DNA of 64,000 bases from Lactococcus garvieae subsp. garvieae (GCF_029024465.1 NZ_CP118950.1:620001-684000); one strand, 5' to 3'. Shown: positions 26,813-36,536, counted from the stretch's first letter. The notes: generated by a model from the sequence alone, not told the origin. Made by a program: numbers and translations.

Positions 26813-29103
26813 AAAATATTTTTCGAATAATTACTCTCCCTTTCAGACGTATTTCGAAAAAAGCGAAAAAAAGTCATCAAAGACCTGAACAAAATCGTAA
26901 ACATGTAGGTAAAAGTCTATTTGTAGTAGCTATTGCTCTGTTTGCGATTTTTATATTTCGCTTTGTCTGGATTATTACAGTGAATCAAATCGGTGGTGTA
27001 AACATCTCCGAAATGGCTAAGACGAACTATTTAAACACAACGACTGTTTATGCTAAACGCGGCACAATTTTTGACCGGAATGGTGTGCCACTTGCAGTTG
27101 ATGCGAGTGATTACACGATTTATGCGGTGCTCGATAAGACACAAGTCGACAACAACAATAATAAGCTTTATGTTGATAAGGCTGACTTTCCGAAAGTTAC
27201 AGAATTTCTTAATAAAGAGTTGGGCATTGACAAGGCTTTGATTGAGCAACAGCTCAATTCTGGCAAGGCTCAAGTCCAATTTGGTTCGGCAGGAACAAAA
27301 ATTCCTCTCGCTACAATGGAAAAGATAAAAAAGGATGCAGAGAATGCAGGATTAGTAGGTATTGGTTTCACACCTAATTTGACACGTTCTTATCCAGAAC
27401 CAAATTACGCTTCACAATTTGTAGGGATAGCCTCTTTGAAAACACCGGGAGATTCTGCCTCTGGTTTGGTTGGGATCAACGGTTTGGAAGCCTCATTTAA
27501 TGATATTCTCAGCGGTACAAATGGTGAGGAAACGTATGAGAAAGACCGTTATGGTCGTCCATTGCCTGGAACAACCACAGTAAGTAAGCAGGTAAAAAAT
27601 GGTCAAGATCTTTATACAACTTTAGATGCCCGTTTACAAGGTAATCTTGAATCACTCATGGATACAGCTGTAGAAAAGTCAGGTGGTCAACAACTTTCTG
27701 CCACACTGATGGATGCACATACAGGGGACATCTTAGCTACAACACAGCGCCCAACAATTACCGCCAATAACTTTAATGATAAAGCAGCGCGGGAACAGCC
27801 ACATTTCACAGAGAATAGCATGCTTTACCAGTCACAATTTGAGCCTGGTTCTGTTATGAAAACTTTCTTGATGGCTTCCGCTTTGGACAGCAATAAAGTA
27901 GATTTGAATACCTCTTACTACCGTCGTGTCAATCTCTATGATGTCGTTATTAATGACTGGGATGCCAATGAAAGCGAAGATGGAACTTTTAAACTTCCAT
28001 CAACAGTTACTTTCGCTCAAGGGTTCATGATGTCAAGTAATGCTGGAATGACACGTATTGTCCAAAATATGGGTAGCGACCTCTGGGACAGCTACTTGCG
28101 CCGCTTTAAATTTGGGGTACCCACTCGTATTGGTATGGGTGGAGAACAGTTTGGTGCTCTCCCTGACGATAACGCAGTATCTCAAATCCAGTCTTCATTT
28201 GGGCAAGGTATCAGTACGACACAAATTCAACTTCTACGTGGTTGGACAAGCTTTGCGAATAAAGGAGAAATGCTTGAACCTCACGTTGTGAATAAAATTG
28301 TCGACAAAGATAAAAATACCTATTTGGAAAGTCAGGCAGAAGTTATTGGACGTCCGGTTTCTGAAGGTGCGATAAATAAAACGAAAGATTTGATGGTAGG
28401 CGTTAATACGGACCCAACATGGGGAACATCTTATCTGACAGTAGAATCGCAAGGGCATGAACCTGGCCCGCTCTTCCTGGTTAATGGCAATACAATGGCT
28501 GTCAAAACTGGTACAGCGCAGATTGCATCAGATACAGGTGGTTATATGAAGGGAATGCAAGATAATATTTATTCTGCAGTTGCCATGTATCCACCAGAGA
28601 ATCCAGATTTCATTTTCTATATGAATATCAAAATTCCATCAAATACCTGGTCATTGACTTATATTTCAGATGTTGCTAATTCTTTGATTACGCGCGCAGA
28701 GCAAATCAAAAACCAAGAAGCGGCACCACAAGATACTTCAGGATTGAAGGCTGGAAAAGTTACCCTTGAAGATTACACAGGTAAAGCTCCAGGTAACGTT
28801 TCAGATAGTCTACGTCGCAATCTTTTAGCACCAATTGTGATTGGTCAAGGTACAAAAGTAACCAAACAATCTGTCGCTAAAGGGCAAGAAGTTGGGGCTA
28901 ATACACCTGTCATGCTTCTTACGGATGGCGATCATATCATGCCAGACATGTTCAAATGGTCTAAAGAACAAGTTGAACAACTCGCAAAATGGTACAATCT
29001 GAAAATTGAATATCAAGGTTCTGGCGACCATGTGAACACACAAAGTGTGGGAATGGGAACCAAACTTAAAGACAATCAAACAATCACAGTAACAATGAAT
29101 TAG
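26809..29103 (+). CDS. pbpX: Penicillin-binding protein 2X, septal transpeptidase
   Basis: A class B PBP of 764 residues. Membrane anchor at about 36-60, dimerisation domain with GTIFDRNGVPLA, transpeptidase with catalytic Ser in EPGSVMKTF (about residue 348), SSN in MMSSNAGM and KTG in AVKTGTAQI. Two PASTA domains form the C-terminus (after about residue 640). The catalytic motifs look normal. It is coupled to ftsL by a four-base overlap and followed by mraY 87 bases later. Confidence 0.95.
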   Translation: MKNIFRIITLPFRRISKKAKKSHQRPEQNRKHVGKSLFVVAIALFAIFIFRFVWIITVNQIGGVNISEMAKTNYLNTTTVYAKRGTIFDRNGVPLAVDASDYTIYAVLDKTQVDNNNNKLYVDKADFPKVTEFLNKELGIDKALIEQQLNSGKAQVQFGSAGTKIPLATMEKIKKDAENAGLVGIGFTPNLTRSYPEPNYASQFVGIASLKTPGDSASGLVGINGLEASFNDILSGTNGEETYEKDRYGRPLPGTTTVSKQVKNGQDLYTTLDARLQGNLESLMDTAVEKSGGQQLSATLMDAHTGDILATTQRPTITANNFNDKAAREQPHFTENSMLYQSQFEPGSVMKTFLMASALDSNKVDLNTSYYRRVNLYDVVINDWDANESEDGTFKLPSTVTFAQGFMMSSNAGMTRIVQNMGSDLWDSYLRRFKFGVPTRIGMGGEQFGALPDDNAVSQIQSSFGQGISTTQIQLLRGWTSFANKGEMLEPHVVNKIVDKDKNTYLESQAEVIGRPVSEGAINKTKDLMVGVNTDPTWGTSYLTVESQGHEPGPLFLVNGNTMAVKTGTAQIASDTGGYMKGMQDNIYSAVAMYPPENPDFIFYMNIKIPSNTWSLTYISDVANSLITRAEQIKNQEAAPQDTSGLKAGKVTLEDYTGKAPGNVSDSLRRNLLAPIVIGQGTKVTKQSVAKGQEVGANTPVMLLTDGDHIMPDMFKWSKEQVEQLAKWYNLKIEYQGSGDHVNTQSVGMGTKLKDNQTITVTMN

Positions 29104-29119
29104 GCGAAAATTTTCGCCT
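29102..29119 (+). other. 18-bp perfect palindrome at the end of pbpX
   Basis: AGGCGAAAATTTTCGCCT starts inside the pbpX stop codon region and is followed by CTTTCAATTTT, a broken T run. It could act as a partial terminator that lowers mraY expression relative to pbpX. Confidence 0.55.
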
Positions 29120-29190
29120 CTTTCAATTTTGAGCTGAGTAAGCTCTATAAATAAAGGAAACAAAGTTTCTAAGTAACAGTCGGAGGCACT

Positions 29191-30183
29191 ATGTTAATCA
29201 CTGCATTTTTAGCAGCTCTAGTCGCGTTGGTTTTGACCGCAATTGGAATACCACGCTTTATTATGTTTTTTCATAAGAAAAAACTTGGGGGTCAACCCAC
29301 TCTTGAAGAAGTAAAACAACATGCAAGTAAGTCAGGCACACCAACAATGGGAGGTCTTGTATTTGTAGTTGCAGCCCTCCTCGTTTCAGCAGTATTTGCT
29401 TTGATGTTTGCACAATTTACTCCAATGTTTATCACAGCATGGTGGGTATTAGCGATGTACTCTCTGATTGGTTTCTTAGATGACTTCATGAAAATTTTTA
29501 GTCAAAAAAATCATGGCGGACTCAAAGCCAGTCATAAACTCTTAGCCCAAATAGTCACAGGTATTGTTTCTTATCTTATCCTGATGCAGGTGGATAGTAC
29601 AAATGTACTTAATATTTTGGGGTGGAAAATTGATTTAGGATGGTTCTTTGCAGTCTTCATTATCTTCTGGCTTGTAGGATGGTCAAATGCCGTGAATCTT
29701 ACGGATGGTATTGATGGCTTAGCCAGTATCACAGTGGCCATCTCTCTCAGCGCTTATGCTGTAATTGCTGCTGCTCAAGGACGATATGATGTATTACTTA
29801 TCATTCTATCCGTCATCGGTGGTTTGATTGCTTTCTTTTTCTTCAATCACAAACCAGCAAAAATATTTATGGGAGATGTGGGAAGTCTTGGTTTAGGAGG
29901 TTTTATCGCCATCGTTTCGATTCTTTTACATGTCGAGTGGACCCTCCTATTGATTGGCTTTATCTATATCTTAGAAACCGTTTCTGTTATGATGCAGGTG
30001 TCGTACTTTAAAATAACACACGGCAAACGTATTTTCCGTATGACACCGATTCACCATCATTTTGAGCTTGGTGGCTTCTCTGGTAAAGGAAAAGGTTGGA
30101 GTGAATGGAAGATTGATATTGTCTTCTGGTGTGTCACAGCACTTTTATCAATTTTAGCTTTAGTCATTTATTTTAATATATAA
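29191..30183 (+). CDS. mraY: Phospho-N-acetylmuramoyl-pentapeptide transferase MraY
   Basis: Integral membrane enzyme of 330 residues that makes lipid I. Ten membrane segments; conserved [15 protein letters not shown] (about 163-177), [20 protein letters not shown] and the [14 protein letters not shown] loop near the C-terminus. RBS GGAGG is 7 bases upstream. It ends the division/wall operon. Confidence 0.96.
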   Translation: MLITAFLAALVALVLTAIGIPRFIMFFHKKKLGGQPTLEEVKQHASKSGTPTMGGLVFVVAALLVSAVFALMFAQFTPMFITAWWVLAMYSLIGFLDDFMKIFSQKNHGGLKASHKLLAQIVTGIVSYLILMQVDSTNVLNILGWKIDLGWFFAVFIIFWLVGWSNAVNLTDGIDGLASITVAISLSAYAVIAAAQGRYDVLLIILSVIGGLIAFFFFNHKPAKIFMGDVGSLGLGGFIAIVSILLHVEWTLLLIGFIYILETVSVMMQVSYFKITHGKRIFRMTPIHHHFELGGFSGKGKGWSEWKIDIVFWCVTALLSILALVIYFNI

Positions 30184-30210
30184 AAAAGAGGTCTTTCCTC
30201 TTTTTTTTTT
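30182..30210 (+). terminator. Terminator of the division/wall operon
   Basis: AAAAAGAGG, loop TCTTT, CCTC and ten T. Confidence 0.9.
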
Positions 30211-30267
30211 GTATATTTAAGTTGAGTACATTTTAAGATTTTAATTGTATAATCTTAATTATCTTAA

Positions 30268-30298
30268 AAAGGAGCGAGGGCTCCTTTCATTTTATTTG
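30268..30298 (+). terminator. Second hairpin, possibly of a short RNA
   Basis: AAAGGAGC, loop GAGG, GCTCCTTT followed by CATTTTATTT. A TATAAT lies 15 bases upstream (30248-30253), so a very short transcript could end here. Its -35 box is poor. It may simply be a back-up terminator. Confidence 0.45.
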
Positions 30299-30337
30299 CA
30301 ACTGTATGTGGGAGGGAAAACGGAGTAGTTTCTAAAG

Positions 30338-30366
30338 CTGATAAATTTGGCAGCCTCTGGTATAAT
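30338..30366 (+). promoter_or_regulatory. Promoter of the alarmone synthetase operon
   Basis: CTGATA (30338-30343), 17 bases, TATAAT (30361-30366) preceded by TGG, an extended -10. Confidence 0.6.
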
Positions 30367-30404
30367 AGAAATATGTGAAAACTCTTTCAAGAATGGAAAT
30401 GAAT

Positions 30405-31058
30405 ATGAATAAAGAAATAAAAACGACCCGCTTTGAAGTTGAAGAGTTTGAGAAACTCAAGCGAAACTTGGTGAAATATGAATGTGCCTTGGCAGTAATC
30501 ATGACAGAACTTTCCAATCTCAATGCTTATTACAATGCTTATGAACCTGTTAACCCGATAGAACATATCAAGCAAAGAATTAAATCGCCAGAAAGTATTG
30601 CAGGTAAGTTGAAGAAAAAAGCCTTACCTGTAACGGCAGAAGCGGCTGAAAAAAATCTTTCGGATATAGCTGGTGTAAGGATTATATGTGCTTATGCTAA
30701 AAATATCTATGAAATCGTAGAAATCATTAAAAATCAAGAAGCTTTCCATGTGATCAGTGAAAAAGATTATCTTAATCACCCGAAGCCGAGTGGGTATCGT
30801 TCTTATCATATGATACTAGAAGTCAATCTTGGCCCGCTTTTTAATAATGAAGCGCGTCGTGTTGAGATACAACTACGCACATCTGCAATGGACTTTTGGG
30901 CGACTTTGGAACATAAAGTCCGTTACAAATATGGGGGTGAAATGCCAGATCACCTGAGCAATGAATTGCAAGTATGCGCAGAACAGATCCACGCGTTGGA
31001 TAATCGAATGTATTTGATTCATGAACTTGTAGATATGATTAATGAGGAGGAAATATAA
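30405..31058 (+). CDS. relP: Small alarmone synthetase (RelP/RelQ type GTP pyrophosphokinase)
   Basis: Synthesises (p)ppGpp from GTP/GDP and ATP without a hydrolase domain. The 217 residues contain the RelA_SpoT synthetase core: IAGKLKKKA, DIAGVRIICAY (near residue 85), HPKPSGYRSYHMI and VEIQLRTSAMDFWATLEHKVRYK. The start is uncertain: GTG 30375 and ATGs at 30393, 30399 and 30405 are in frame, and the last has GGAA six bases upstream. The stop overlaps a response regulator followed by a kinase, the same order as relPRS of Streptococcus mutans, on which the symbol rests. Confidence 0.85.
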   Translation: MNKEIKTTRFEVEEFEKLKRNLVKYECALAVIMTELSNLNAYYNAYEPVNPIEHIKQRIKSPESIAGKLKKKALPVTAEAAEKNLSDIAGVRIICAYAKNIYEIVEIIKNQEAFHVISEKDYLNHPKPSGYRSYHMILEVNLGPLFNNEARRVEIQLRTSAMDFWATLEHKVRYKYGGEMPDHLSNELQVCAEQIHALDNRMYLIHELVDMINEEEI

Positions 31059-31453
31059 TGAGTAAAACAATATATATTGCGGATGATGATGATAATATTC
31101 GCTTAGCAATCAAAGCTTTTTTAGAAAAAGAAGATTTTAAAGTAGAGGATTTCCCGACCGGAGATCAACTCTTAGAGCGTTTTAATGAAGCGCCAAGTGA
31201 TTTTGTTATTTTAGATGTAATGATGCCCGGTTCCAATGGCTTCACAATTTTGAAAGCCCTGCGTGCGCAAAGCATCGTACCAATTATTATGCTGACAGCC
31301 CGAGACAGTGATCTAGATTATGCGACAGGTCTAGATTTTGGAAGTGATGATTACTTCACCAAGCCTTTTAGTCCAATGGAGTTGGTGATGCGTGTTAAAG
31401 CTATTTTCCGCCGAATCGAGTTTGAAAAACAAAAAAATGAAGAAGCAGAGTAA
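31058..31453 (+). CDS. Receiver-only response regulator
   Basis: A 131-residue CheY-like receiver with the acidic pocket ADDDDNI (residues 8-14), phospho-Asp in FVILDVMMPG near residue 52, Thr in MLTARD and Lys in FTKPFSPMEL. Sequence is of OmpR type, but the chain stops at RIEFEKQKNEEAE and no winged helix follows. The kinase gene begins 9 bases later with its own RBS, so this is not a frameshift. It must act through a partner, perhaps the alarmone synthetase encoded just upstream (inference). Confidence 0.88.
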   Translation: MSKTIYIADDDDNIRLAIKAFLEKEDFKVEDFPTGDQLLERFNEAPSDFVILDVMMPGSNGFTILKALRAQSIVPIIMLTARDSDLDYATGLDFGSDDYFTKPFSPMELVMRVKAIFRRIEFEKQKNEEAE

Positions 31454-31462
31454 GGAGTAACG

Positions 31463-32848
31463 ATGATCAGAAGAAAACCACTCAGTATCAAGACGCGCTT
31501 GCTTCTGACAAATATTGGTTTTGTCTTTTTTGCTTTTCTATGGATTATCCTCATTTTTAATATCTTGATAAACAGCTATATTAGCAATTCGGCTTCCCGG
31601 CAGTTATCTCAAGTCAGGATTTATCAAGCACAAGTTACTCCACCCTCAGGAAGTACCTCTGCGGACTTAGAAGATGCACCGCGTGGAAGCTTTAATACAC
31701 ACCCTGTAGCTTTCAATATCAATGATAATTATGAAGTACAGGATTTGGAAAAAGTTGGTAACTTTGAGAGAGATACAGCAAATAACATCGCGCAAGCCTT
31801 AAAAAACCAAAAAGTTCCACTGAGTAAGGTAAAAAATTATCGCCTGGATACGTCAGGAAGTACCTTTTATATTGAAACCATACGTCAAAGTTCAGGACTG
31901 TATCAGGTTCTATATGTGGATATTACGGGGATTATTAATTTTACAAACTCCGTTAATCTCTTCTTGGTTTCGGTTGCCCTAGCTGTCATTGTCATCCTTA
32001 GCCTAGCCGTAACTTTTGTAACACAGCGTTTGATTAAACCCTTATCGATTTTAGCGAAATTTGCGACACGTATTGGCCAAGGAGATTTTACTGAATATCA
32101 AGGAAGCTTTCAGGATCGAGAGTTGGCTACTTTAGCACATAATATGAATGTTGCTGCCCGACAGTTGGATCATAACGATAAAAACCAAAAACTCTTCTTT
32201 CAAAATGCCTCACATGAACTTCGAACCCCTTTAATGGCAATAAAAAGTTATGCTGAGGGAATCTCTTATGAGGTAATGGACCCTAAAAAAGCAAGTGAGA
32301 CAATACTTTATGAGACAGACCGTATGAGCGAACTCGTGGAAGATCTTTTGACCCTCTCTCGCTTAGACAGTTTAAGTGTACATCAAGAGCTTGTTTATCA
32401 AGATGTTCGCCTAATCATGAAAGATATTGCCAAAGAGCAAGAGATATTTGCCGAGCAAAAAGTCATTAAACTCACAACAGTTTTTGATAAAAAAGCAGTG
32501 ATGCTTACCTGTGATTATAAAGCTTTACGGCGAGCCATAAGCAATCTTGTTTCCAACGCTATGCGGTATGTTGAAACAGAAATCGTGCTGACCTGTACGA
32601 AAAAAGATGGAGCAGTGATGATTTCGGTAGCAAATGATGGCAGTGGAATTGATCCTGAAACCTTGCCCCATATCTTCGAGCGTTTTTATAAAGGCGCTGG
32701 TGGTGTTCATGGAATTGGTTTAGCGATTGTCCAAACAATAGTAGAACAACACCAAGGACAGGTATCTGTTGAAAGTGATGAACACCAAACGACGTTTACA
32801 ATGACTTTTGCTAAAATGTCAAAGAAAGCTCTTGAAAAGAAGGCATAA
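31463..32848 (+). CDS. Membrane sensor histidine kinase
   Basis: A 461-residue kinase: membrane segments at about 12-37 and 162-185, an extracellular sensor loop of about 125 residues between them, HAMP (RLIKPLSILAKFATRIGQGD), dimerisation box with phospho-His in NASHELRTPLMAIK and ATPase domain with NLVSNAMRY, DGSGIDPE and GVHGIGLAIV. It is the third gene of the alarmone operon. The ligand is unknown. Confidence 0.92.
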   Translation: MIRRKPLSIKTRLLLTNIGFVFFAFLWIILIFNILINSYISNSASRQLSQVRIYQAQVTPPSGSTSADLEDAPRGSFNTHPVAFNINDNYEVQDLEKVGNFERDTANNIAQALKNQKVPLSKVKNYRLDTSGSTFYIETIRQSSGLYQVLYVDITGIINFTNSVNLFLVSVALAVIVILSLAVTFVTQRLIKPLSILAKFATRIGQGDFTEYQGSFQDRELATLAHNMNVAARQLDHNDKNQKLFFQNASHELRTPLMAIKSYAEGISYEVMDPKKASETILYETDRMSELVEDLLTLSRLDSLSVHQELVYQDVRLIMKDIAKEQEIFAEQKVIKLTTVFDKKAVMLTCDYKALRRAISNLVSNAMRYVETEIVLTCTKKDGAVMISVANDGSGIDPETLPHIFERFYKGAGGVHGIGLAIVQTIVEQHQGQVSVESDEHQTTFTMTFAKMSKKALEKKA

Positions 32849-32864
32849 ATTTGGTAGAATGTTA

Positions 32865-32941
32865 TAAGTGCCAATTTGGCATAAATAAAACTGTTTATCC
32901 GCTGGGCCAATGGCTTTATTGATGAGCAAAAGGAGAAAAAA
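32865..32941 (+). promoter_or_regulatory. 5' leader of rplS, candidate r-protein L19 leader
   Basis: Upstream of rplS the sequence offers small hairpins TGCCA-ATT-TGGCA and GGCC-AAT-GGC(T) after a TAGAAT/TATAAG -10 region near 32851-32860. L19 leaders are known in Firmicutes. The match to the consensus structure was not tested. Confidence 0.35.
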
Positions 32942-33292
32942 ATGTCTATTTCATTGATCGATTCTATCAATGCAGGTCAACTTCGTTCAGATATCCCTGA
33001 ATTCCGCGCTGGAGACACTGTACGTGTTCACGCTAAAGTTGTCGAAGGAACTCGCGAACGTATCCAAATGTTCGAAGGTGTTGTTATTGCACGTAAAGGT
33101 TCTGGTATCTCAGAAACTTACACTGTTCGTAAAATCTCAAACGGTGTTGGTGTAGAACGTATCTTCCCACTTCACACTCCACGTGTTGAAAAAATCGAAG
33201 TTATCCGTCACGGTCGTGTGCGTCGTGCTAAACTTTACTACTTGCGTGCATTGCAAGGTAAAGCGGCTCGTATCCCAGAACGTCGTAAATAA
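32942..33292 (+). CDS. rplS: 50S ribosomal protein L19
   Basis: A 116-residue ribosomal protein at the 30S-50S interface. It contains the signature [25 protein letters not shown], given here only as a short pattern near residues 40-60, and ends RIPERRK. Codon use is that of a highly expressed gene (many CGT for Arg, GTT for Val). RBS AAAGGAG is optimally spaced, and a strong terminator follows. Confidence 0.97.
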   Translation: MSISLIDSINAGQLRSDIPEFRAGDTVRVHAKVVEGTRERIQMFEGVVIARKGSGISETYTVRKISNGVGVERIFPLHTPRVEKIEVIRHGRVRRAKLYYLRALQGKAARIPERRK

Positions 33293-33305
33293 TTTTGACT
33301 TGTCT

Positions 33306-33332
33306 AACCGCTCTGTTGAGCGGTTTTTCTTT
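33306..33332 (+). terminator. Terminator of rplS
   Basis: AACCGCTC, loop TGTT, GAGCGGTT, TTTCTTTTT. Confidence 0.92.
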
Positions 33333-33485
33333 TTGCATTACTTTTCTTCAAAAGGAGAAACAATAAATTTTATGCTATAATATTCATTGCCTCTATTGGT
33401 ACATGGATTTAATATCTATGAAGTTTGAAGTGATTTAATGACATTCAGCATCCAATTTTTTATAGGAATGATAAAGGAGATGAGT

Positions 33486-33611
33486 ATGCGAAAAAATAAA
33501 GACAAAGAATGGTTATCAGGTCCAGGACTAGTTGTTCTGGTCATTATGTCGCCAATAGTAGTCATACTTGCTGTTCAAGCCTTAACAGCAGTTTATACAG
33601 TTTTACATTAA
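33486..33611 (+). CDS. Small single-pass membrane protein (41 aa)
   Basis: Begins MRKNKDKEWLSGPG and continues as one hydrophobic segment (about residues 15-38). AAAGGAG lies six bases before the ATG and TATAAT at 33373-33378 could be its promoter. No family recognised. Charge before the segment predicts a cytoplasmic N-terminus. Real expression is likely but not certain. Confidence 0.6.
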   Translation: MRKNKDKEWLSGPGLVVLVIMSPIVVILAVQALTAVYTVLH

Positions 33612-33756
33612 TTTTTAATTTTCTAAATAGCGGTATAACAAGCTAGAAAATAATAGAAATGGCTGTTATAATACGACTACTAGGATTTATAACCTTTGTA
33701 TATTCTTATTCGTATAAAAAATGAGAGTAAAAGCGTCAATAAACGATGGAGAAAAA

Positions 33757-33993
33757 ATGAATTTTGAAAATATTAATTCACGTCTTCAAGAGATTTGGAA
33801 CACTACACCAGCAAATTTTTGGTGGGTTCTTATTGTTTTAGTCATAGCACTGCTCATTTTCTTTTTACCCGTCAAAATTGCCAGTTCTCGCGGTTTATCT
33901 GGAGGACAAATATTTGGTGTGTTTTTGGCTACAATATTTGGTTTCTGGTTTCTAGGATTAATCTTAGCCCTTGTCTTGCCTCGTTCGGTTTGA
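33757..33993 (+). CDS. Small two-segment membrane protein, superinfection-immunity-like
   Basis: A 78-residue protein starting at the ATG after GGAG (an upstream ATG at 33721 lacks a site). Two membrane segments: WWVLIVLVIALLIFFLPVKI and IFGVFLATIFGFWFLGLI, joined by a short basic Gly-rich loop. The layout (segment, FLP, loop, GxxFLGLILALV) resembles the small phage superinfection immunity family, but the similarity is weak and judged by eye. Confidence 0.6.
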   Translation: MNFENINSRLQEIWNTTPANFWWVLIVLVIALLIFFLPVKIASSRGLSGGQIFGVFLATIFGFWFLGLILALVLPRSV

Positions 33994-34081
33994 ACTAACT
34001 TATTTTATCTTAATATATCTCTATACAATCTTCTTTCATCTGGAGCAGAGGGGAGTAATAAAGACAGGAACACATACTTTC

Positions 34082-34106
34082 AAGGGCTTAATAGCCCTTA
34101 TTTTTA
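34082..34106 (+). terminator. Terminator after the small membrane protein
   Basis: AAGGGCT, loop TAAT, AGCCCTT, ATTTTTAT. Confidence 0.8.
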
Positions 34107-34265
34107 TGGAAAAATTGAGAAAGTTTTTAGCTTCTCTTTTTTTAGTATCTGAGAAAAATGAAGGCGTAAATGAATAGAGCAATACGGCCTACCAAAAAGG
34201 AAGCGTTTTCTTGAATGGGTCATCTGTGTATGCTACAATGAAGGAAAAGAAAAGCGAGGTATATT

Positions 34266-34838
34266 ATGAATAAGAAACTTCTCTCATTGTTAGCTGTATC
34301 CACTTTGTCATTGGGTGTTTTGACAGCTTGTGGATCAGGTGAAAAAAAATCAGAAGAAACAAAAACAGAACAATCTGCTGAGGTGTTTGCTGGGGCAACT
34401 GCAGGAACAGATAATTTCGATACCCTTTCTAAAGGCCTTTCTAAGGAGGGGGCTTGGATTGCTGCAATTAGTAAAGACTTAGATGCATCAGATAAAACCT
34501 TGAATGTTGAAGGGGATTTTAAAAATAAAGAGGGAGAAGAAGCACGTAAATTAGCACTTTATACGCAAGATGCAGACCGTAAGGTTACAGAGCGTTATAC
34601 ACTTACTGTAAAAAAACTTGAAGTTAATTCTCCACAGTTCTATATTTCAAATGGTACAGTTAAAGGAGATGTTGAAGTAAATGCTGAAGGCTTCCATGGT
34701 CAAACCGGAAAAGGTGTTGATGGTGAGGCAATGATTGATGGAAATCTTATCTTTAAAAATCAAGAATTGCTGGATGCTTATAATAAACTTCCAAGTGAAG
34801 AACAAGTTAAAGTAACTGGGGAAACAACTGTTAAGTAA
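34266..34838 (+). CDS. Secreted lipoprotein of unknown function
   Basis: A 190-residue precursor with a signal peptide and lipobox LTAC (Cys at residue 22), followed by a Ser/Glu/Lys linker. The mature part is a beta-rich domain with repeated NVEGDF/GDVEVNAEGF phrases. It would be anchored to the outer face of the membrane. No catalytic motif is visible. A -10 box TACAAT is near 34235 and the RBS is GCGAGG. Confidence 0.85.
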   Translation: MNKKLLSLLAVSTLSLGVLTACGSGEKKSEETKTEQSAEVFAGATAGTDNFDTLSKGLSKEGAWIAAISKDLDASDKTLNVEGDFKNKEGEEARKLALYTQDADRKVTERYTLTVKKLEVNSPQFYISNGTVKGDVEVNAEGFHGQTGKGVDGEAMIDGNLIFKNQELLDAYNKLPSEEQVKVTGETTVK

Positions 34839-35024
34839 GGAGGGAGTGTCCCTTTTTATTTTCTTTAATATAAGATGAGCTGAAGAATTAGGAAAGTATT
34901 TTCCGATACCAATTCCTTGTTTTGCCTGACTTAAAATTATAAAATGTTATTAAAATAATATTCAGAAAATTAACATGGTTCTAGAATTATATTCTTAGGT
35001 AATAAATTTAGAAAGGAGTTAACG

Positions 35025-35516
35025 ATGGTGGGGATTTTAACAGGAATAAAAAACCGATTTTTGTATAACAAATTAAGAAAATCGCTTGTGGGATTGACCC
35101 CCTATTTAGCCTTTGATAATACAAAAGAAGCGCTCCAGTATTATGAAGAAGTTTTCGGTGCTTGTAACATTACCCGGACATCACCTCATAGTGATTTGGC
35201 TGAATCATTTGGTATAGATGAAGCGATACTTTCAGAGAAAACGGTACACTCACAATTTAATATTTTGGGGAAGACCCTTATGGCTGCTGATAATTTTCAA
35301 AATGAGAAGACATCTTGTGCCGAATGCCCTGTTTTACTTGATCTTCAGGGTGAAGAAGGACGCGAAATAGAGCAGGCGCAAGAGTTTTGGAATAAACTTG
35401 TAGCTTCAAATAAAGTCATCGTTCATGCTCCTTTTGAAAAACAATTTGGGGGTGGACGGTTAGGATATTTCACGGATCACTACGGGGTATCGTGGCTGTT
35501 ACATGTCCATCCTTGA
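35025..35516 (+). CDS. VOC-superfamily (PhnB/glyoxalase-like) protein
   Basis: A 163-residue protein: after a basic N-terminal extension, VGLTPYLAFDNTKEALQYYEEVFGA is the PhnB-like opening (residues 22-46), and KQFGGGRLGYFTDHYGVSWLL the family C-terminus. The fold binds metals in enzymes such as glyoxalase, but PhnB-like members have no settled function. AAAGGAG is well placed. The gene stands alone before an esterase gene. Confidence 0.8.
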   Translation: MVGILTGIKNRFLYNKLRKSLVGLTPYLAFDNTKEALQYYEEVFGACNITRTSPHSDLAESFGIDEAILSEKTVHSQFNILGKTLMAADNFQNEKTSCAECPVLLDLQGEEGREIEQAQEFWNKLVASNKVIVHAPFEKQFGGGRLGYFTDHYGVSWLLHVHP

Positions 35517-35571
35517 ACTTAAAAACTAATTTTTTAATAAATAATAATAAAAAGTATTTTGGAGGTATAAA

Positions 35572-36525
35572 ATGGTAGAAAGAATTTCCTTAGAAAAAGC
35601 TGCGCTAGAATTTAGTGAAGCAAATGCGCCTCATCCTCGTATTTATGAACTTCCGGTAGAAGAGGGAAGAAGTTTATTAAATGAAGTTCAGGATTCTCCC
35701 GTCGTAAAGGAAGACGTCGATATTGAAGATATTGCTGTTGACACAGGGGAATGGGGGGAAATTAATGTCAGATTTATTCGTCCTCTTCACCAGGAAAAGA
35801 AATTACCTGTCATCTTTTATATCCACGGTGCAGGCTGGGTTTTTGGTAATGCACATACACACGACAAACTTATTCGTGAGCTCGCTGTACGGACCAACTC
35901 TGTTGTTGTTTTTTCTGAATATTCTCTGTCACCCGAAGCCAAATACCCAACGGCCATTGAACAAAACTACGCTGTCCTACAGCAGCTAAAAGATTTTGCT
36001 AACGATAAGAAATTTGATGTCAATCATCTCACTGTAGCTGGAGATTCTGTTGGGGGAAATATGGCCACTGTGATGACACTCTTGACGAAACAAAGGGGCG
36101 GTCAAAAGATTGGGCAACAGGTTTTGTATTATCCCGTAACAGATGCCAATTTTGACACGGATTCTTACAATGAATTTGCGGAAAACTACTTTTTAACTAA
36201 AGAAGGAATGATCTGGTTCTGGGATCAATATACGACAAGCCAAGAAGAACGTCATCAAATTACAGCTTCCCCTCTACGTGCGACGAAAGAAGATTTGGCA
36301 GATTTACCTGCTGCTTTGATTATTACTGGCGAAGCAGATGTTTTGCGCGATGAGGGTGAAGCTTATGCACGCAAATTGCGAGAAGCTGATGTGGAAGTCA
36401 CTCAAGTACGTTTTCAAGCTATTATCCATGACTTTGTTATGGTGAATTCAATGAACGAAACTCATGCTACACGCGCCGCGATGTCCCTCTCCACCCAGTG
36501 GATTAACGAAAAAAACAGGAAATAA
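35572..36525 (+). CDS. Alpha/beta hydrolase, HSL-family esterase/lipase
   Basis: A 317-residue cytosolic hydrolase. Oxyanion-hole motif HGAGWVFG (usually HGGG) near residue 84, nucleophile elbow GDSVGGN near residue 158, acid Asp in TGEADVLRDEGE and His in AIIHDFVMVN complete the triad. GGAGG is five bases upstream. The substrate is unknown; the family acts on short acyl esters. Confidence 0.9.
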   Translation: MVERISLEKAALEFSEANAPHPRIYELPVEEGRSLLNEVQDSPVVKEDVDIEDIAVDTGEWGEINVRFIRPLHQEKKLPVIFYIHGAGWVFGNAHTHDKLIRELAVRTNSVVVFSEYSLSPEAKYPTAIEQNYAVLQQLKDFANDKKFDVNHLTVAGDSVGGNMATVMTLLTKQRGGQKIGQQVLYYPVTDANFDTDSYNEFAENYFLTKEGMIWFWDQYTTSQEERHQITASPLRATKEDLADLPAALIITGEADVLRDEGEAYARKLREADVEVTQVRFQAIIHDFVMVNSMNETHATRAAMSLSTQWINEKNRK

Positions 36526-36536
36526 GACAAGGAGAT

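Noticed and set aside
31058-31453. Frameshift hiding a DNA-binding domain of the response regulator
   Set aside because: Only nine bases with the kinase ribosome binding site separate the stop from the next gene, so there is no room for a winged helix.
33757-33993. Firm assignment as phage superinfection immunity protein
   Set aside because: Only two membrane segments and a loose pattern agree; there is no phage context here, so it is listed as a likeness only.
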